Assembly (NCBI GenBank): GCA_036186865.1
Contig: AP025062.1
Span: forward strand, 13,206,940-13,270,939
Direction of reading: 5' to 3'
From: Eustoma russellianum
Lineage: Eukaryota; Streptophyta; Magnoliopsida; Gentianales; Gentianaceae
Length of the DNA stretch: 64,000 nt
Both the position numbers and the translations under genes were made by a program. The notes beneath the pieces were generated by a model. The model saw only the letters and a program-made list of their open reading frames with translations, searched no databases and was not told the origin of the DNA. Below, in pieces: positions 53,081 through 64,000 of the stretch. How positions within the stretch are numbered: position 1 is the stretch's first letter; the number at the start of each line of letters is the position of its first letter.

Positions 53081-54835
53081 GTGTTTAAGAAGTAGAAGAA
53101 ATTGTGGCCATGAGTAAGGAAAGCGAATAACTTACTTGGAAATACGGGAGAAATAAGAAATAAGCCGAAGAAGGGGGTATTAATAAGAACTACGAAACAC
53201 CGTAGGCAGAGGAAGAAGCCTAGAACAATTGATAAGAACAAATCGTGGAGAAAGAAATAGATGCAGAGTCAAACAAAGGCGAAAGCTCAACCTTATACAC
53301 CCAATTCTCAAAGCGCACAACTTTTGGGAATGACTGCTCTCTAAAATGCCAAATGTCAGCAACATTAGTCACCAACCGTTTCGAAATTCATTCTAGGGGC
53401 ACTATTATTAATTGTGTGACGCTGTATCCAATCAAAAGCTGGCAAGCCAAAGGCGTGTGTCAGTCGAACAATGAGAAGTTCTGTCTTTTACTACTAAATG
53501 ATTAGTCTTCCCTTCTCTGTTCGACAAGGCTAACCTAGAGGCATCTCTAACGAGGGCCATACTCCCACCAGTGATAAAGACAAGTGTGTTTGGGTCGGCC
53601 CGTCACAGTCAACGTCACCTAGGCCCGCAAATGTGTAGGTCAACGCCACTTCTCTCTCTACTTAGCTCCGCCAGAAAGATGATGTCTCGGCTCGGTCCAG
53701 CCACCTAGAAGCAAAACCAACATGATGTGGCTTTCTGCTATATGTCTGCTCCGACCTCACCGCCTGTAGCCTCGCTTCTCGGCCGTGCCTTCAGATTCGA
53801 ACCTCTGTTCATTCTGGCCTAGTTGCCAGAGCAGACTCCTGGCAGCAAGCAACATGACCAGGCAGCACGACACATTGTACCAATTGGCCAACATGCAGAC
53901 ACAGCCTGTCAGTGGGACAGGAGACGTGGCACCCACCTATAGTCTCTTAGCATGCACTGGCTACTCTGAGTATACAAAAAGAGAGGGAAATGCTCTGTGA
54001 AGGATCATCTCGAATCGTACAGCAAAAAAAGAATATAGATGCACAACAACAAAAAAAAAAGAAAAAGATGAAACATGCTTTATTAATTTTCCAGCATACC
54101 AACATGGTAAAACCTACCACTGAATTGAGCACCGGAGGGTTTTCTTCAGAGCAATAACTACGGGGCCTCTAACGTTGTTCAACCTGCGCAGGTTTTTGGG
54201 AACGTTGCACCTGGAAACAAACTATGCCCTCGCGGAACGTCAACGGTGTTTGTCATCTGAGTGATCTCTGATCCTGGTGAAAATTCGACTTCGTCCCTCT
54301 AAAAAAGTGAAAATAAAAACCTTTGGATTTTTGCTGGTGCTAGAGGTTTCTTTAGTTATATTCTACTAGGTGAGTGAAAGATGGACTAATAAAAAGAACG
54401 GTAACCTCAGGTTGCCATCGTGCCATTGTTCTGAGATTTAAGGCCCATGTTATGCCTATCATCCTTTATACATATAGCAAGTAAAACATGCAAAAGATGT
54501 GTCTGCATGTTTGTCTGACAATAGTCCTAAATCTGCATGTCCGCCAGATCTTTGTGCTCATTTGAGCATCTTGGATCAATAAATCTCACCCTGGAAGTTA
54601 CTATGCTCTTTATGCCCTTTAATTATCTTTATATGCTTGAACTTTGTTTAGGCGCATTGAATTGGTTTGGGTAAGCCTACCTTGTTTATGCAATTTACTA
54701 TCGTGTCTGTTTCAATCATAGTCCATCTTATGACTGTTGGTCCTGAATACGACACTTGGAGATTTTTTCTTTTCCAAAAACATTTAGTAAAACTGGAATA
54801 TTGAGTTTTTCTTTTAAATCTTATCTGTCCAACAG
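53081..54835. other. Unassigned stretch
   Basis: About 1.75 kb without a recognisable gene. A block near 53520-54000 with GC-rich words and a GTATACAAAAAGAGAGGG box could be a decayed LTR or promoter. An A-rich run is at 54025-54070. The sequence from about 54300 to 54835 is AT-rich and ends TTATCTGTCCAACAG, which looks like a genuine intron 3' end leading into the carrier fragment. Confidence 0.4.
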
Positions 54836-55184
54836 GATATTGACTGCCAAAGCAATTGAAGCAAATGATGGCAAGACTCTACCTTTGTAGCAGAAAGCTT
54901 TGTGTGGTTTGACTGCTGGATCCATCGGAGCTTGTGTAGGGAGCCCTGTTGATCTGGCACTTATCCATATGAGGGCGAATGATACTTTACCTCTTGCTCA
55001 GCGGCGGAATTACACAAATGCATTTCATGCTCTTTATCGCATTGTTGCCGGTGAAGGGGTATTGGCGTTGGGCTTACTGTCATGAGGGCAATGGCATTGA
55101 ACGTGGGAATGCTTGCTTCTTATGACTTAAGTGTGGAGTTCTTCAGGGACTCCCTCGGATTTTGCGAGGCTTCTACAGTAGTAG
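54836..55184 (+). pseudogene. Mitochondrial dicarboxylate/tricarboxylate carrier exon fragment
   Basis: Translation gives ILTAKAIEANDGKTLPL, then QKALCGLTAGSIGACVGSP, DLALIHMRANDTLPLAQRRN, and after a frameshift RAMALNVGMLASYD, clearly the middle of the plant dicarboxylate/tricarboxylate carrier (DTC, mitochondrial carrier family, inner membrane exchange of 2-oxoglutarate and related acids). The carrier signature P-x-D is present as SPVDLALIHM. A TAG near 54890 replaces the Tyr before QKALCG. About a dozen bases encoding the WKGCGPT segment are lost near 55067-55080. The fragment is bounded by a CAG acceptor and a GTATG donor, so it is a genomic exon copy with intron remains, not a processed cDNA. 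The rest of the gene is absent. Confidence 0.88.
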
Positions 55185-56253
55185 GTATGATACTTGATTC
55201 ATCTAGATCTGCATTTTTGCACGTTCTGTTCTCTTTAACAACAAGATTACCCCATTGCCTTAGAGGCTTCCGTCTATGGCGGGATATATAAGGACCGGAT
55301 GTACGCAACCATACCTTAGAAACACAAAGAGGTTGTTTCCCGATGACCCATAACGGAAATTGCGTCAAGTTGTATCGATCAGCTGCTATTTCACAATACA
55401 AGAAGCGCAGCCAATTTAGTGAGTCATTTTACTTTATTCCATCATACCACCACTCACATTTTCTCACATCTAACCCCATAGGTAGCAAGCACAGTTTATG
55501 CCTAATACAGTCCCAAAAAATCACCATCATACGTGCCTGCACGCGCCGCCTCACGTGCGACCATGTGCGGTCACTCGTCGGCGCGTGTGAGCTGCACGTG
55601 TCGCTGTCCAACCTCTCCGACCAACAAAATCCATCTTTTCTCACTTCCAACTGTATTCCACCCTCAAACTATACAAATTCTCTTTCCCCGAGTTTAATTT
55701 TCCCTATATCCTATCCAAAAATCCTAATATAAATCACATAAAATCACATGATCACAATTCACATGTGTATCAATTTTGAGTTAAGTTTATATCTCACCAG
55801 TCCCCTATCTGAAGCCAATCATCTCGGTCTCTCAATTATTTTATAACACAACATTCGTATAACATATGTACATACATATATACTCGGTATACATAGATAT
55901 ATTCATATAATTTATATCTTATACGTACTCCAATTGCACATCATATATACCTGCATAATACATGTATATTGACCACTGTATACAACTCCAACAAAATCAT
56001 ATACTTTTGGCCGGAACTTATCATGATCCTTTGCATATTCTGTCCCCTATATGTAACCCCATTATAATTTGCAAGCGACAAGTATTTGTAATTCATGCCC
56101 GTTATATTGTCCATGAAGGAGGCCGGCAACACTATCAACAAATAGACAAAACTCTCGGCCCATATATATAAACAATAATACACCCACCTTCATATAACAG
56201 TCACATATACACATGGGATATAAATGGGTATATACATATAAAATTTATCCAAC
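55185..56253. other. Unassigned AT-rich stretch
   Basis: About 1.07 kb with no recognisable gene. It becomes AT-rich with TATA/CATATA words from 55850. AAC at 56251-56253 would be the left target duplication of CACTA-2. Confidence 0.4.
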
Positions 56254-56269
56254 CACCACAAAAAGAATT

Positions 56270-56720
56270 TCGTTTACCGACGAAAAACTCACCGACGTAC
56301 CATGTTTCATCGGTATTTCGTCGGTAATTTGCGATGAAATAGCGATAAACGCAGTTTCGCCGTTAATTGCGACGAAACTACGATGAAATACATTGTCGCA
56401 AACAAAAAATAGTCAGGTTAATCCTTTCGTTACAATTTCGTTGGTGTTTTGTCGGTGGTTCGTCGCTACTCTGTGTCTTTTGTTTGTCGCTATTTAGTTT
56501 GTAGCGTTTCGTCGCTATATCGTCGCTAATGTGTCGCAAACATTCCAGAAACATAAACACGGATACAAGTAAATTCATCGGTTAGTAGGTTCTCGGCGTT
56601 GTATATCATCGGTTTTTTGTCGATGAAACCCGCGTGTCGCAAATGTTTCGTTTTACTTTTCGTTCGTATTCCGATTCGTCGCTGTGTCGTTGCAGATTCA
56701 TCGAGGATTAAACATGTGTA
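56270..56720. repeat. Left subterminal array of CACTA-2
   Basis: Variants of ACCGACGAAA, TCGTCGGTA and TCGTCGCTA occur throughout, as in the CACTA-1 right end. Several copies show C-to-T changes such as GCGATGAAATAGCGAT, which fits cytosine deamination. Confidence 0.85.
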
Positions 56721-56842
56721 TGAATTAAGAAAAAAGAAAGCGATGATTGAGAAAAAAATTTATTCATTTAGAAATAAAAATTTACATTATACAGACGAAA
56801 AATTAAAAAAATAAATCTAAAAGAGAAGCGGAGAGGGTCCGT

Positions 56843-57136
56843 TCACTCTTCGTCATCGGAAGAAAGAGTGACCGCCACATTCTCCGCGAACTCTTTGAGG
56901 AGGCGCTTCAGATTATAATATCTGACTTTCAACTTGCGCAGCCTTCTGTTCACGATGTGCAGTTGCCTCGACTGCTGCTGCATGTTTGCTATAAGCGTAC
57001 TGTAGTTGATTTGCGATTCCGGCATTTCATGGGGTTGTGGCTGAGGAGGAGGCCGTTGTGGTTGAGGAGGAGTCCGTTGTGGAGGTGCACTGTTTGCCCC
57101 TCCACGCCTTGGGGTTCTTATATAACGACGGGGCAT
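56843..57136 (-). CDS. S2 homologue in CACTA-2 (97 aa)
   Basis: An open frame with the same basic start (MPRRYIRTPRRGG) and the same end (NLKRLLKEFAENVAVTLSSDDEE, quoted here only in part) as S2 of CACTA-1. The proline-rich linker is different and repetitive (PPQ units). The upstream TATA-like TATATATAA lies at about 57189-57198 on the minus strand. The intact frame in an element whose transposase has decayed suggests either recent decay or continued constraint. Function unknown. Confidence 0.75.
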   Translation of the reverse strand: MPRRYIRTPRRGGANSAPPQRTPPQPQRPPPQPQPHEMPESQINYSTLIANMQQQSRQLHIVNRRLRKLKVRYYNLKRLLKEFAENVAVTLSSDDEE

Positions 57137-57199
57137 ACTTTGTATTTTGTTTAGGAAGTTAACTTTGTGTGAAATGTAAGGCTGCGGGGTTATATATAG

Positions 57200-57650
57200 G
57201 TAAAAATAGCGACGACATAGCGACGAATCTGCGGCAAATTTTTTTCCCGTTACTCAACACCGGAAGATGTGCGGGCGTGACACTTCGTTTGAAAAAGCGA
57301 CGAATTAGCGACGACTTAGCGACGTAAATTCATCGTACGTTGTAACCATCGGGCACTGTGCGGACACCGCCGTTGGGACTGCATAGCGACGCCTGAGCGA
57401 CGCCTATAGCGACGAAACGCATCGTATGTATACGTCGTGCGTCGCTATTTCGTCGGCATTGCGTCGCTAAATTCACACCGATAATAAATTCGTCGGTTAT
57501 TAGGTTCTCGTCGTTGTATTAAGTTTCGTCGGTATATAGTCGCTGTTTAGTCGGTGAATTAGTCGTCCCAAATTTTTTCGATTTACATTTCGTTTGTATT
57601 TTACCGTCGTCTGTATTTTAGCGTCGTCGAGATTCGTAAGGGATTAAACA
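57200..57650. repeat. Motif array between S2 and S1 homologues of CACTA-2
   Basis: GCGACGACATAGCGACGAA and TCGTCGGTATATAGTCGCTG type motifs. It shares a TAACCATCGGGCACTGTGCG segment (57348-57368) with the next array (58270-58290), showing that the two promoter regions arose by duplication. Confidence 0.8.
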
Positions 57651-57777
57651 CGTGTTTAAATTAAGAAAACGAAAGCGATGACTGGGAAAAAAACATCATT
57701 AATAGAGAATTAAAAATTACAAAATACATAAGGAAAAAACTGAAAAAAAATCTAAAAGAAGAGCGGAGAGGAGCCGT

Positions 57778-58134
57778 TCACTGTTCGTCATCCGAACAGA
57801 GAGTAGCAACACTCTCCGCGCACGCCTTCAGGAGGCGTCTCAGCTGCGCAGTTTTGGATTTGATCTGCATCTGCCTTCTGTCCAGGTACTCGAGACACTC
57901 ATACTGTTGCTTAAGCACCTACCTCATCTCCTCCACTATTTTCCACAGCTCCTTTATTTCTACACGAGGATCGCCAACTTGCCGCCTTGGCCCCTCCACA
58001 GAAGGTTCGGAGGAGTCACCCGGTGGGGGTGGTTGTGGTTGTGGAGGAACCGGTGCAGGTGCGGGTGGTTGAAGAGCCCGTCTTGGGTTCGTACGACCAC
58101 GAACACGGCGTGCCTGTGCCTTCGTACGAACCAT
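57778..58134 (-). pseudogene. S1 homologue in CACTA-2, one nonsense codon
   Basis: The frame runs from MVRTKAQARR at 58134 to LCSDDEQ and the stop at 57778-57780, matching S1 of CACTA-1 at both ends. An in-frame TAG at 57919-57921 interrupts the coiled-coil region; the remaining frame is open. The proline-rich linker is longer (PAPAPVPPQPQPPPP). A CCTATATAAACAG box on the minus strand at about 58203-58215 is the likely promoter. The 71-residue truncated product would lack most of the coiled coil. Confidence 0.78.
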
Positions 58135-58214
58135 ATTTGTCTCTTTTTATATAATTAGAAAGGAGATTTTGTTTTTTATATTATAAGAGTCACAGCAGTT
58201 TGCTGTTTATATAG

Positions 58215-58560
58215 GGAAATTCAGCGACGACATAGCGACGATTTAGCGACGTAAATGCATCGTACGTTGTAACCATCGGGCACTGTGCGGACACTGCCGT
58301 TGGGACAGCATCGCGATGACTTAGCGACACCTATAGCGACGAAACGCATCGTATGGTGTGAAGATACGTTGTGCGTCGCTATTTCGTCAGTAAAGCGTCG
58401 GTAAGCAATGAATGCAAACATTAATACACGCACACCATACGACGTGTTTCGTCGCTAAGCGTCGCTAAGTCGTTGGTATTTGTGTTTGTTTCCTTTTACG
58501 CATCGGTATTTGTGTTTCTTTGTTCGTCGCTATGGCGTCGCTAAGTCGTCGGCAAAGTTG
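58215..58560. promoter_or_regulatory. Divergent promoter region with GTCGCTA array, CACTA-2
   Basis: Located between the S1 homologue and the transposase, in the same place as 34850-35170 in CACTA-1, with TAGCGACGAAACGCATCG and TTCGTCGCTAAGTCG motifs in both orientations. Confidence 0.75.
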
Positions 58561-58744
58561 CAGGCAGAGAACCATAAAACCATCTTTCTTCTTCCACTCT
58601 TCTCCCATTCTTCTCCCATTTCAAACACATAAATCATCACTTTTCAACGAAAATGTAGAAGGAAGATATCTTATTGTGTGGGATTTTGAGGTTTTCAACA
58701 CCGAGAAAAGATAGCTGCTGTTATTTTGAAGGTATATCGAGAAA

Positions 58745-61700
58745 ATGAATCCGAGGAGGAGCGATAGAAAGTGGATGTACGAGAGAGTAAACAACGGGGA
58801 GTGGAATCTTAGATTTGTTGAAGGTCTCGAAGAATTTATGGATTTTGCGACGAGTAATGAAAGTGGAACGCAGATTAGATGTCCGTGTAAGAAATGCAAG
58901 AACTGTAAATATATGGATCCGGGGTGACGTGAGGGTTCACTTATTGAAACAAGGTTTCATGCACAATTACCATACATGGTACTGCCACGGTGAATATGCA
59001 GGGGCGTCTACATCTGCAACTGTTCACGTCGAAGGGGGACCCGGTCAGGTTGATGTCGAAGAAATAGGCGAGGGATCTCAGAACCCGTACGTGCAGATGG
59101 TGCAAGACGCAGCCACCGGCGCATTTACGGGAGAGCAGTACTTACAGATGCATGTCGGGTACAAACGTGCATAGGATCCGGATGAACAGCCGCGTATATT
59201 CATGGAAGAAGATCCGAACCCTCAGGCGAGACAGTTTTTTGAGATGATTAACGCCGCCAACACGCTGCTGTATCCCGGTTGCGGTAGTCACACATAGATG
59301 TCCATGATCGGTCGGATGACGAGCATGAAGACGGAGCACCGCATGACGGAGAGATTGTACGATGGGATGTGTCAGCTGATGAGGGAATCTCTTCCCAAAG
59401 GGAACACAATGGTTGACAGTTTTTATTCGACGAAGAAACAGCTGCAGGTTGGGACTGCCGGTTCAGAAGATCGATTGTTGTTCGGAGGGGTGCATCATAT
59501 ACTGGGGCATCAACGAGGATGAAGACAAGTGCAGGGTTTGTGGGACACGCAGGTGGAGAACGAACAAAAGAAACCGGAACGTGCCAAGAAAGCAATTTTA
59601 CTATTTACCTCTTGCCCCTAGACTGCAGAGGCTCTACGGATCCGGTGCCACAGCTAGCCAGATGAGGTGGCACGCGGAGCACTACACAAAAGACGGTGAG
59701 ATGTCCCATCCATCCGACGGCGAAGCTTGGAGGACGTTCGATGCGACACATCCGGGTTTTTCGTTGGAGACAAGGAACGTTAGGTTGGGGTTATGCACTG
59801 ACGGGTTCAACCCGTTCGGACAGTCGGGAGAACAGTATTCGTTGTGGCCTGTCATCGTGACGCCGTACAATCTACCACCTTGGATGTGCATGAAGAAGCC
59901 GTACATGTTCTTGACTGTGATCGCACCGGGGCCTAGGAATCCAAAACAGAAGATCGACCTATACCTGCAGCCATTGATACAGGAGCTGAAGTGGTTGTGG
60001 GAGTTTGGCGTGGAGACGTTTGATGTATCGACCAAACAAAACTTCCAGCTACGTGCTGCGCTAATGTGGACGATCAACGACTTCTCGGCTTATTCTATGT
60101 TGTCGGGTTGGAGTACAGCAGGGAAATACACTTGCCCTTACTGCATGAAGCAAGCGAAGACGATGTCCTTGAAACATGGACGTAAGATTTGCTGGATCGA
60201 CAGCCATAGGAAGTTCCTGACCAGACGTCATTTGTACAGAAAGAACGTGACGGCGTTCATGCCTGGCATCGTCGAGAAGGACACAAAGCCCGAGCTTCTC
60301 ACGGGTGCGGAGGTGTTGGAGGAGATAGACAATTGTGGATTCATGGGGGTCGCTGATGATCCGGACGGCAGCCACAACGCAGACCTGGCCCGTGACTGTA
60401 TCGGGTGGAAGAAGAGAAGCATATTCTGGGAGCTTCTGTACTGGAAGAGCAATATGATCCGACACAACCTGGATGTCATGCACATTGAGAAGAACGTGTT
60501 TGACAACATCTTCAATACAGTGCTGAATGTGCTGGGAAAAACGAAAGATAATTTGAAGGCACGACTTGATATGCGCGACCTCAAAATGCGACCGGAGATG
60601 CATCCCGTTGGCACATCCTACATGACGAAGTCCTCGAACCTGTCGAAGAACATCGACATGAATAACCGTGGTTTGCACGGGATGAAGAGCCACGACTGTC
60701 ACATGTTCATACAACGGTTGATGCCCATTGCATTCCGCGAGCTGCTTTCAACCAATGTATGGGAAGCACTTACCGAGATGAGTCTGTTCTTCAGATGTCT
60801 TACATCCACGAGACTCAGGGCGGATGATATGTCAAGGCTGGAGGGCGAAATCCCAGTGATCATATGCAAGATGGAAACTGTATTCCCTCCGGCCTTCTTT
60901 GATTCAATAGAACACCTGTCAGTTCATCTACCATACGAGGCACGCGTTGGTGGTCCTGTTCAGTACAGGTGGATGTATTCGTTCGAGAGGTACTCTTATT
61001 TATTACGTGACGTTTTTATGTGTCTAAACGCGAGCATGCTTACCAATTTGTTTCATCATGTGACGTTGGAGCATTCACTATATGAACAGATATCTCAGGC
61101 ATTTGAAGCTGAACATCAGGAACAAGGCGAAAGTCGAGGCCTCGATGTGCAATGCCTACCTGACGGAGGAAGCCTCGACCTTTGTGTCTCATTACTTCGA
61201 GCCAGATGTCCCGTCGAGGTGCAGATATGTTCGTCAGAACGACGATGGAATTTCCAGATCCAGTGTCCTCCAGATATTCACACATCTGGTCACATTTCAC
61301 GGACAGGGAAAGGAAGTGATATTGGTGGACAGCGATCTGAAGATTGCTCATTCTTATGTTCTGCGCTACTGCCGTCAAGTTGACCATTTCCAGAGGTATA
61401 AACGATATCCAATTTTAATTTGTAAATACCTTGCGCTACTCTATCCATAATATTACAAAGGTATACATGGTACTCATTCGTAATTTGCTTCAGCTTGTTC
61501 GTTGATTTATTGCAAGAACGTTCACCGGGTATATCGAGCGATGCAATAAACAATGAGTTAGATGACAAGTTTACTGATTGGTTCAGGTGGCATGTAAGTT
61601 TACATATTTGCTAGTTACGTGTACGTCATGTGATACGCATTTATTGCCCCGCTGCTATATACTTACTTGTCGTTTTACAGGCGAGCAAAGGTCATCTGGC

Positions 61701-62472
61701 TGACGAAGAGTACGGTTACATTCTGACACCAGTAGCCGAGGGTCCATTGAACAGAGTCACGCGCTACGACATGTGTTTTGTGAACGGTTATAGATTCCAC
61801 ATAGTCTCCCATGCCAGCCGAAAATCGTCGGAGAACAGCAGAGTATGTGTCAAGCGGTATGACAATTGCCCGAACGAGGATGACTTCTACGGCTACCTTA
61901 CTGACATCATTGAGCTCGAATATCCCGCATTGCCTATAAAGCGGGTGGTGCTATTCAAATGCAAATGGTACAATCTAACTCGGGAAGGTTATCACGCTGG
62001 CACAAAGTTTCATGACCGATATAAGTTGGTAGACATACACCAAGGGCGACAGTACAGAAAGTACGATCCATTCGTTTTGGCTAGTTAAGCGTCCCAGGTG
62101 TACTATCTATCGTATCCGACAATGAGGATGAATGCGAGCTTAAAAGACTGGCGAGCCGTGTGCAAAGTGAAATCGAGAAAGTTTGATGTCAGCATCCAGC
62201 CAGGTTCAGATGGCATGGATGCTGCATTTCAAGAAGAAAACCCGCGCGTTGTGGATACGACACATGTTGAACTGCACAATCTCCCTCTAAATGACCCCAA
62301 TGGCGGTTTCATCGAAATTCATCTCAACATACAACCGGCTGACAATATTGAAGATGTAGGCGAAGACGAATACGAGGATGAAGAGGATGACGAGCATGTA
62401 AATGAAGATGAAAATGAAGATGAAATTGAAGATGCGTATGAGGATGCGGATAAAAATGAAGATTTACGTTAG
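58745..62472 (+). pseudogene. TNPD-like transposase of CACTA-2, disrupted
   Basis: Homologous to the CACTA-1 transposase from MNPRRSDRKW to the acidic tail, with the same intron positions: exon 1 ends at 60989, exon 2 is 61090-61395, exon 3 is 61494-61593 and exon 4 starts at 61681. Lesions: an extra G near 58921 (frameshift after YMDPG), a 19-bp insertion at about 59151-59170, TAG at 59176 or nearby in the shifted region, a TAG replacing Gln near 59296, a 2-bp loss near 59449, an in-frame deletion of about 26 codons near 60633 in the DUF4218-type region, and TAA at 62086-62088. The catalytic-region motifs (LCTDGFNPFG, LDVMHIEKNVFDN) remain. It cannot encode a full transposase. Confidence 0.92.
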
Positions 62473-62644
62473 TCAAAATTTTTATGTACCTCTTTATGTG
62501 AAAGTGTGTATGTGTTGATGTACTTATACACATGTATATACATAATGTGTGCCTGTAAGCACTTTATGCGTTGATGTACTTACACACATGCATATACATA
62601 ATGTGTGCCTGTAAGTACTTTATATTTTATATTTTTTTATAATA

Positions 62645-62765
62645 CTGAACAGCGCCGACAATTTACCGACGAAACGTGTTGTTGCAATTTTGAAATAACG
62701 ACGACACAAGAAATAGCGACGAGACAAGAAATAGCGACGAACACACGTCGCTATTTTGTCGCAAA
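62645..62765. repeat. Internal motif array upstream of the TNPA region, CACTA-2
   Basis: ACCGACGAAACGTGTTG and AAATAGCGACGAGACAAGAA units, at the same place as 30665-30795 in CACTA-1. Confidence 0.8.
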
Positions 62766-62945
62766 ATTTCAAACTTAAACCAGAAATCCCCCTTCTTCTT
62801 CCCCATTTCCTCTCACGTGCATTTCCTCTCCCGCGAAGGCGAATCTCCCTCGCCCATTTTCCTCCCCGCGAAATCTCTCCACCGCCGCTCCTCCAGGTTC
62901 CGCCATTCTCCGGTGACCTCCTTCCCCGGTTAATTTTTCTTCCTA
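62766..62945 (+). other. Probable 5' leader of the TNPA-like gene of CACTA-2
   Basis: A pyrimidine-rich leader (CCCCCTTCTTCTTCCCCATTT) ending in CCCCGGTTAATTTTTCTTCC matches the CACTA-1 leader and its presumed splice donor at 30512-30518. No coding exon of the TNPA-like gene is recognisable between here and the window end. Confidence 0.55.
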
Positions 62946-63004
62946 TTTAATTTTTAATGCTTTTAATTAGTTATATATTCAATTCTTTGTTTTGGGTTTA
63001 AGTT

Positions 63005-63450
63005 GTGGGTGTTGGTGGTAGGTTGGGGCTATGGGAAGGGCAGTGGGGTGGGGCAGTGGTGGTTGGGGGTGGCTGTGGGGCAGGGTGCGGCTGGATAGTG
63101 CGGGTTGGGGCGGTTGGGGTGGTGAATGGCGGGGCAGTGGTGGTTGGGGGTGGCTGTGGGTGGGTCTGGCGTGGTGCAGGTTTGTGCTGGGTGGGACGGG
63201 GTGCGGCTAGATGGTGGCGGGTTGGGGCGGGGTGGGGCGGTTGGGGTGGTTAATGGCGGGGCAGTGGTGGTTGGGGGTGGCTGTGGGTGGGGTTGGCGTG
63301 GTGCAGGTTGGTGCTAGGTGAGGCTGGGTGGGGCGGGGTGCAGCTGGATGGTGCGGGTTGGGGCGGGGTGGGGCGGTTGGAGTGGTGAATGGCGGGGCAG
63401 TGGTGGTTGGGGGTGGATGTGGGTGGGGCTGGCGTGGTGCAGGTTGGTGA
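63005..63450. repeat. G-rich GGCGGGGCAGTGGTGGTTGG tandem array
   Basis: Units of about 100-120 bp (GTGAATGGCGGGGCAGTGGTGG...GTGCAGGTT...) are repeated about four times on the plus strand. It sits in the presumed first intron of the TNPA-like gene, at the place of the C-rich tract of CACTA-1. Open frames across it are glycine/valine/tryptophan repeats and not genes. Confidence 0.85.
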
Positions 63451-64000
63451 TCATGTGGCTAAGGTATGTTTGGGGCCCTAATGCTCTTAAATTTTCAATT
63501 TTTATGCCTATTTTATGTTACAAGTGATGTATTAAGTAGCTTTTATTTATTTTTCAAGTTTGAAGCTCAAATGATGTATATTATTGAAGGCATGTATTTT
63601 GTTTAGCTAGTTTATGGTTGAAGCATGTTTGTTGTTAAACTGAATTGTGTTTATTTTGGGCAGCCCATAATTCTCTTTAATTTACCATTTTTATGCATAA
63701 TTCATATTACAAGTTATGTATCATAAGGATGTAGAGGTGATGTATATTTTCAAGTGTAATTTTTTTAGAGGTGATGCATATTTATGCTTTAAGTATCAAG
63801 TTCAAGTGATGTATATTTTGAAGTGTAATTTGATGATGAAGTTTGATTATGTAGTTTGGTTAATCATGTCATGTTGTTTGGATTTGGATTTGTCTTGGAG
63901 AGGCCATTAAGGCCGGAAAACCGCCGACAAACGAATAGGTCATGCCGAAATTTGCAAAATTATTAGTATCTTGCATTAAATGTATGTAAACACTTGTCAT
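63451..64000. other. AT-rich intron-like sequence of CACTA-2
   Basis: No exon is recognised. Near the end (about 63890-63955) lies TTAAGGCCGG...CGAATAGGTCATGCCGAAATTT, the counterpart of the conserved intronic segment at 27862-27950. Confidence 0.5.

Larger units (their letters stand above)
56254..64000 (+). mobile_element. CACTA-2, CACTA transposon cut by the window edge
   Basis: The left terminus is CACCACAAAAAGAATTTCG, matching the right terminus of CACTA-1 (CACCACAAAAAAATTG). Gene order is the mirror image of CACTA-1: S2 and S1 homologues on the minus strand, then the transposase on the plus strand, then the start of the TNPA-like region. The other terminus is outside the window. The transposase is broken, so it would need a helper such as CACTA-1 to move. 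Confidence 0.9.

Noticed and set aside
60992..61383. Continuous 656-codon frame 59413-61383 as an intact transposase
   Set aside because: It lacks the N-terminal domain because of upstream frameshifts and reads through the first intron into a wrong frame. Comparison with CACTA-1 shows it is a pseudogene.
63005..63527. Glycine/tryptophan/valine-rich open frames
   Set aside because: They are products of the G-rich tandem array in an intron-like region.

Overview
This is nuclear DNA of a flowering plant, probably from heterochromatin or a transposon-rich intergenic block. The evidence is plant-type Ty1/copia retrotransposons, two Transposase_21-class CACTA (En/Spm) elements, a plant LINE, an Au-like SINE and a fragment of a plant mitochondrial dicarboxylate/tricarboxylate carrier gene. 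I cannot place the species, and I see no intact host gene. Nearly everything recognisable is a nest of transposable elements, many with ends and target-site duplications (TSDs) that can be read directly.

Layout. 1-1481: 3' end of an LTR element (LTR 71-1481). 3001-9207: copia element A (minus strand, TSD AAAAC, 781-bp LTRs, gag-pol broken by one stop). 9726-11059: solo LTR of a related lineage (TSD GAATG). 13060-24540: an old LINE hit twice, by a Sirevirus-like copia element D (13114-21030, minus strand, only the 5' LTR left) and by a solo LTR-like insertion (21609-23480, TSD CCTAG). 24790-24972: Au-like SINE (minus, 16-bp TSD). 26166-44455: copia element C (plus strand, TSD CGCCC), intact 1327-codon gag-pol and essentially identical LTRs. 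Its 5' LTR is split by an 11-kb, apparently complete CACTA element (CACTA-1, 26212-37249, TSD TTT). 44461-53080: remains of a gene resembling the plant 'gypsy-type transposon' protein family, split by decayed copia element B (46053-52252, TSD TTACC). 54836-55184: carrier pseudogene fragment. 56254-64000: second CACTA element (CACTA-2), cut by the window edge, with a decayed transposase.

How the parts work together. CACTA-1 encodes a TNPD/Transposase_21 protein (4 exons, about 1164 aa) and a TNPA-like/Transposase_24 protein (5 coding exons, about 475 aa). On the opposite strand it carries two short related genes (S1, 113 aa; S2, 110 aa) with a basic N-terminus, a proline-rich linker, a predicted coiled coil and an SDDE C-terminus. 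Both are present in mirrored order in CACTA-2. Arrays of a GTCGCTA-type motif lie at the element ends and in every inter-gene promoter region, suggesting coordinated binding and autoregulation.

The most unusual signal is in copia A, B and C. None has the usual initiator-tRNA primer site after the 5' LTR. Instead the site is complementary over 13-15 nt to a motif inside the same element's LTR, and the complementarity differs in a matched way between the two lineages. This points to self-primed reverse transcription of the Tf1 type.
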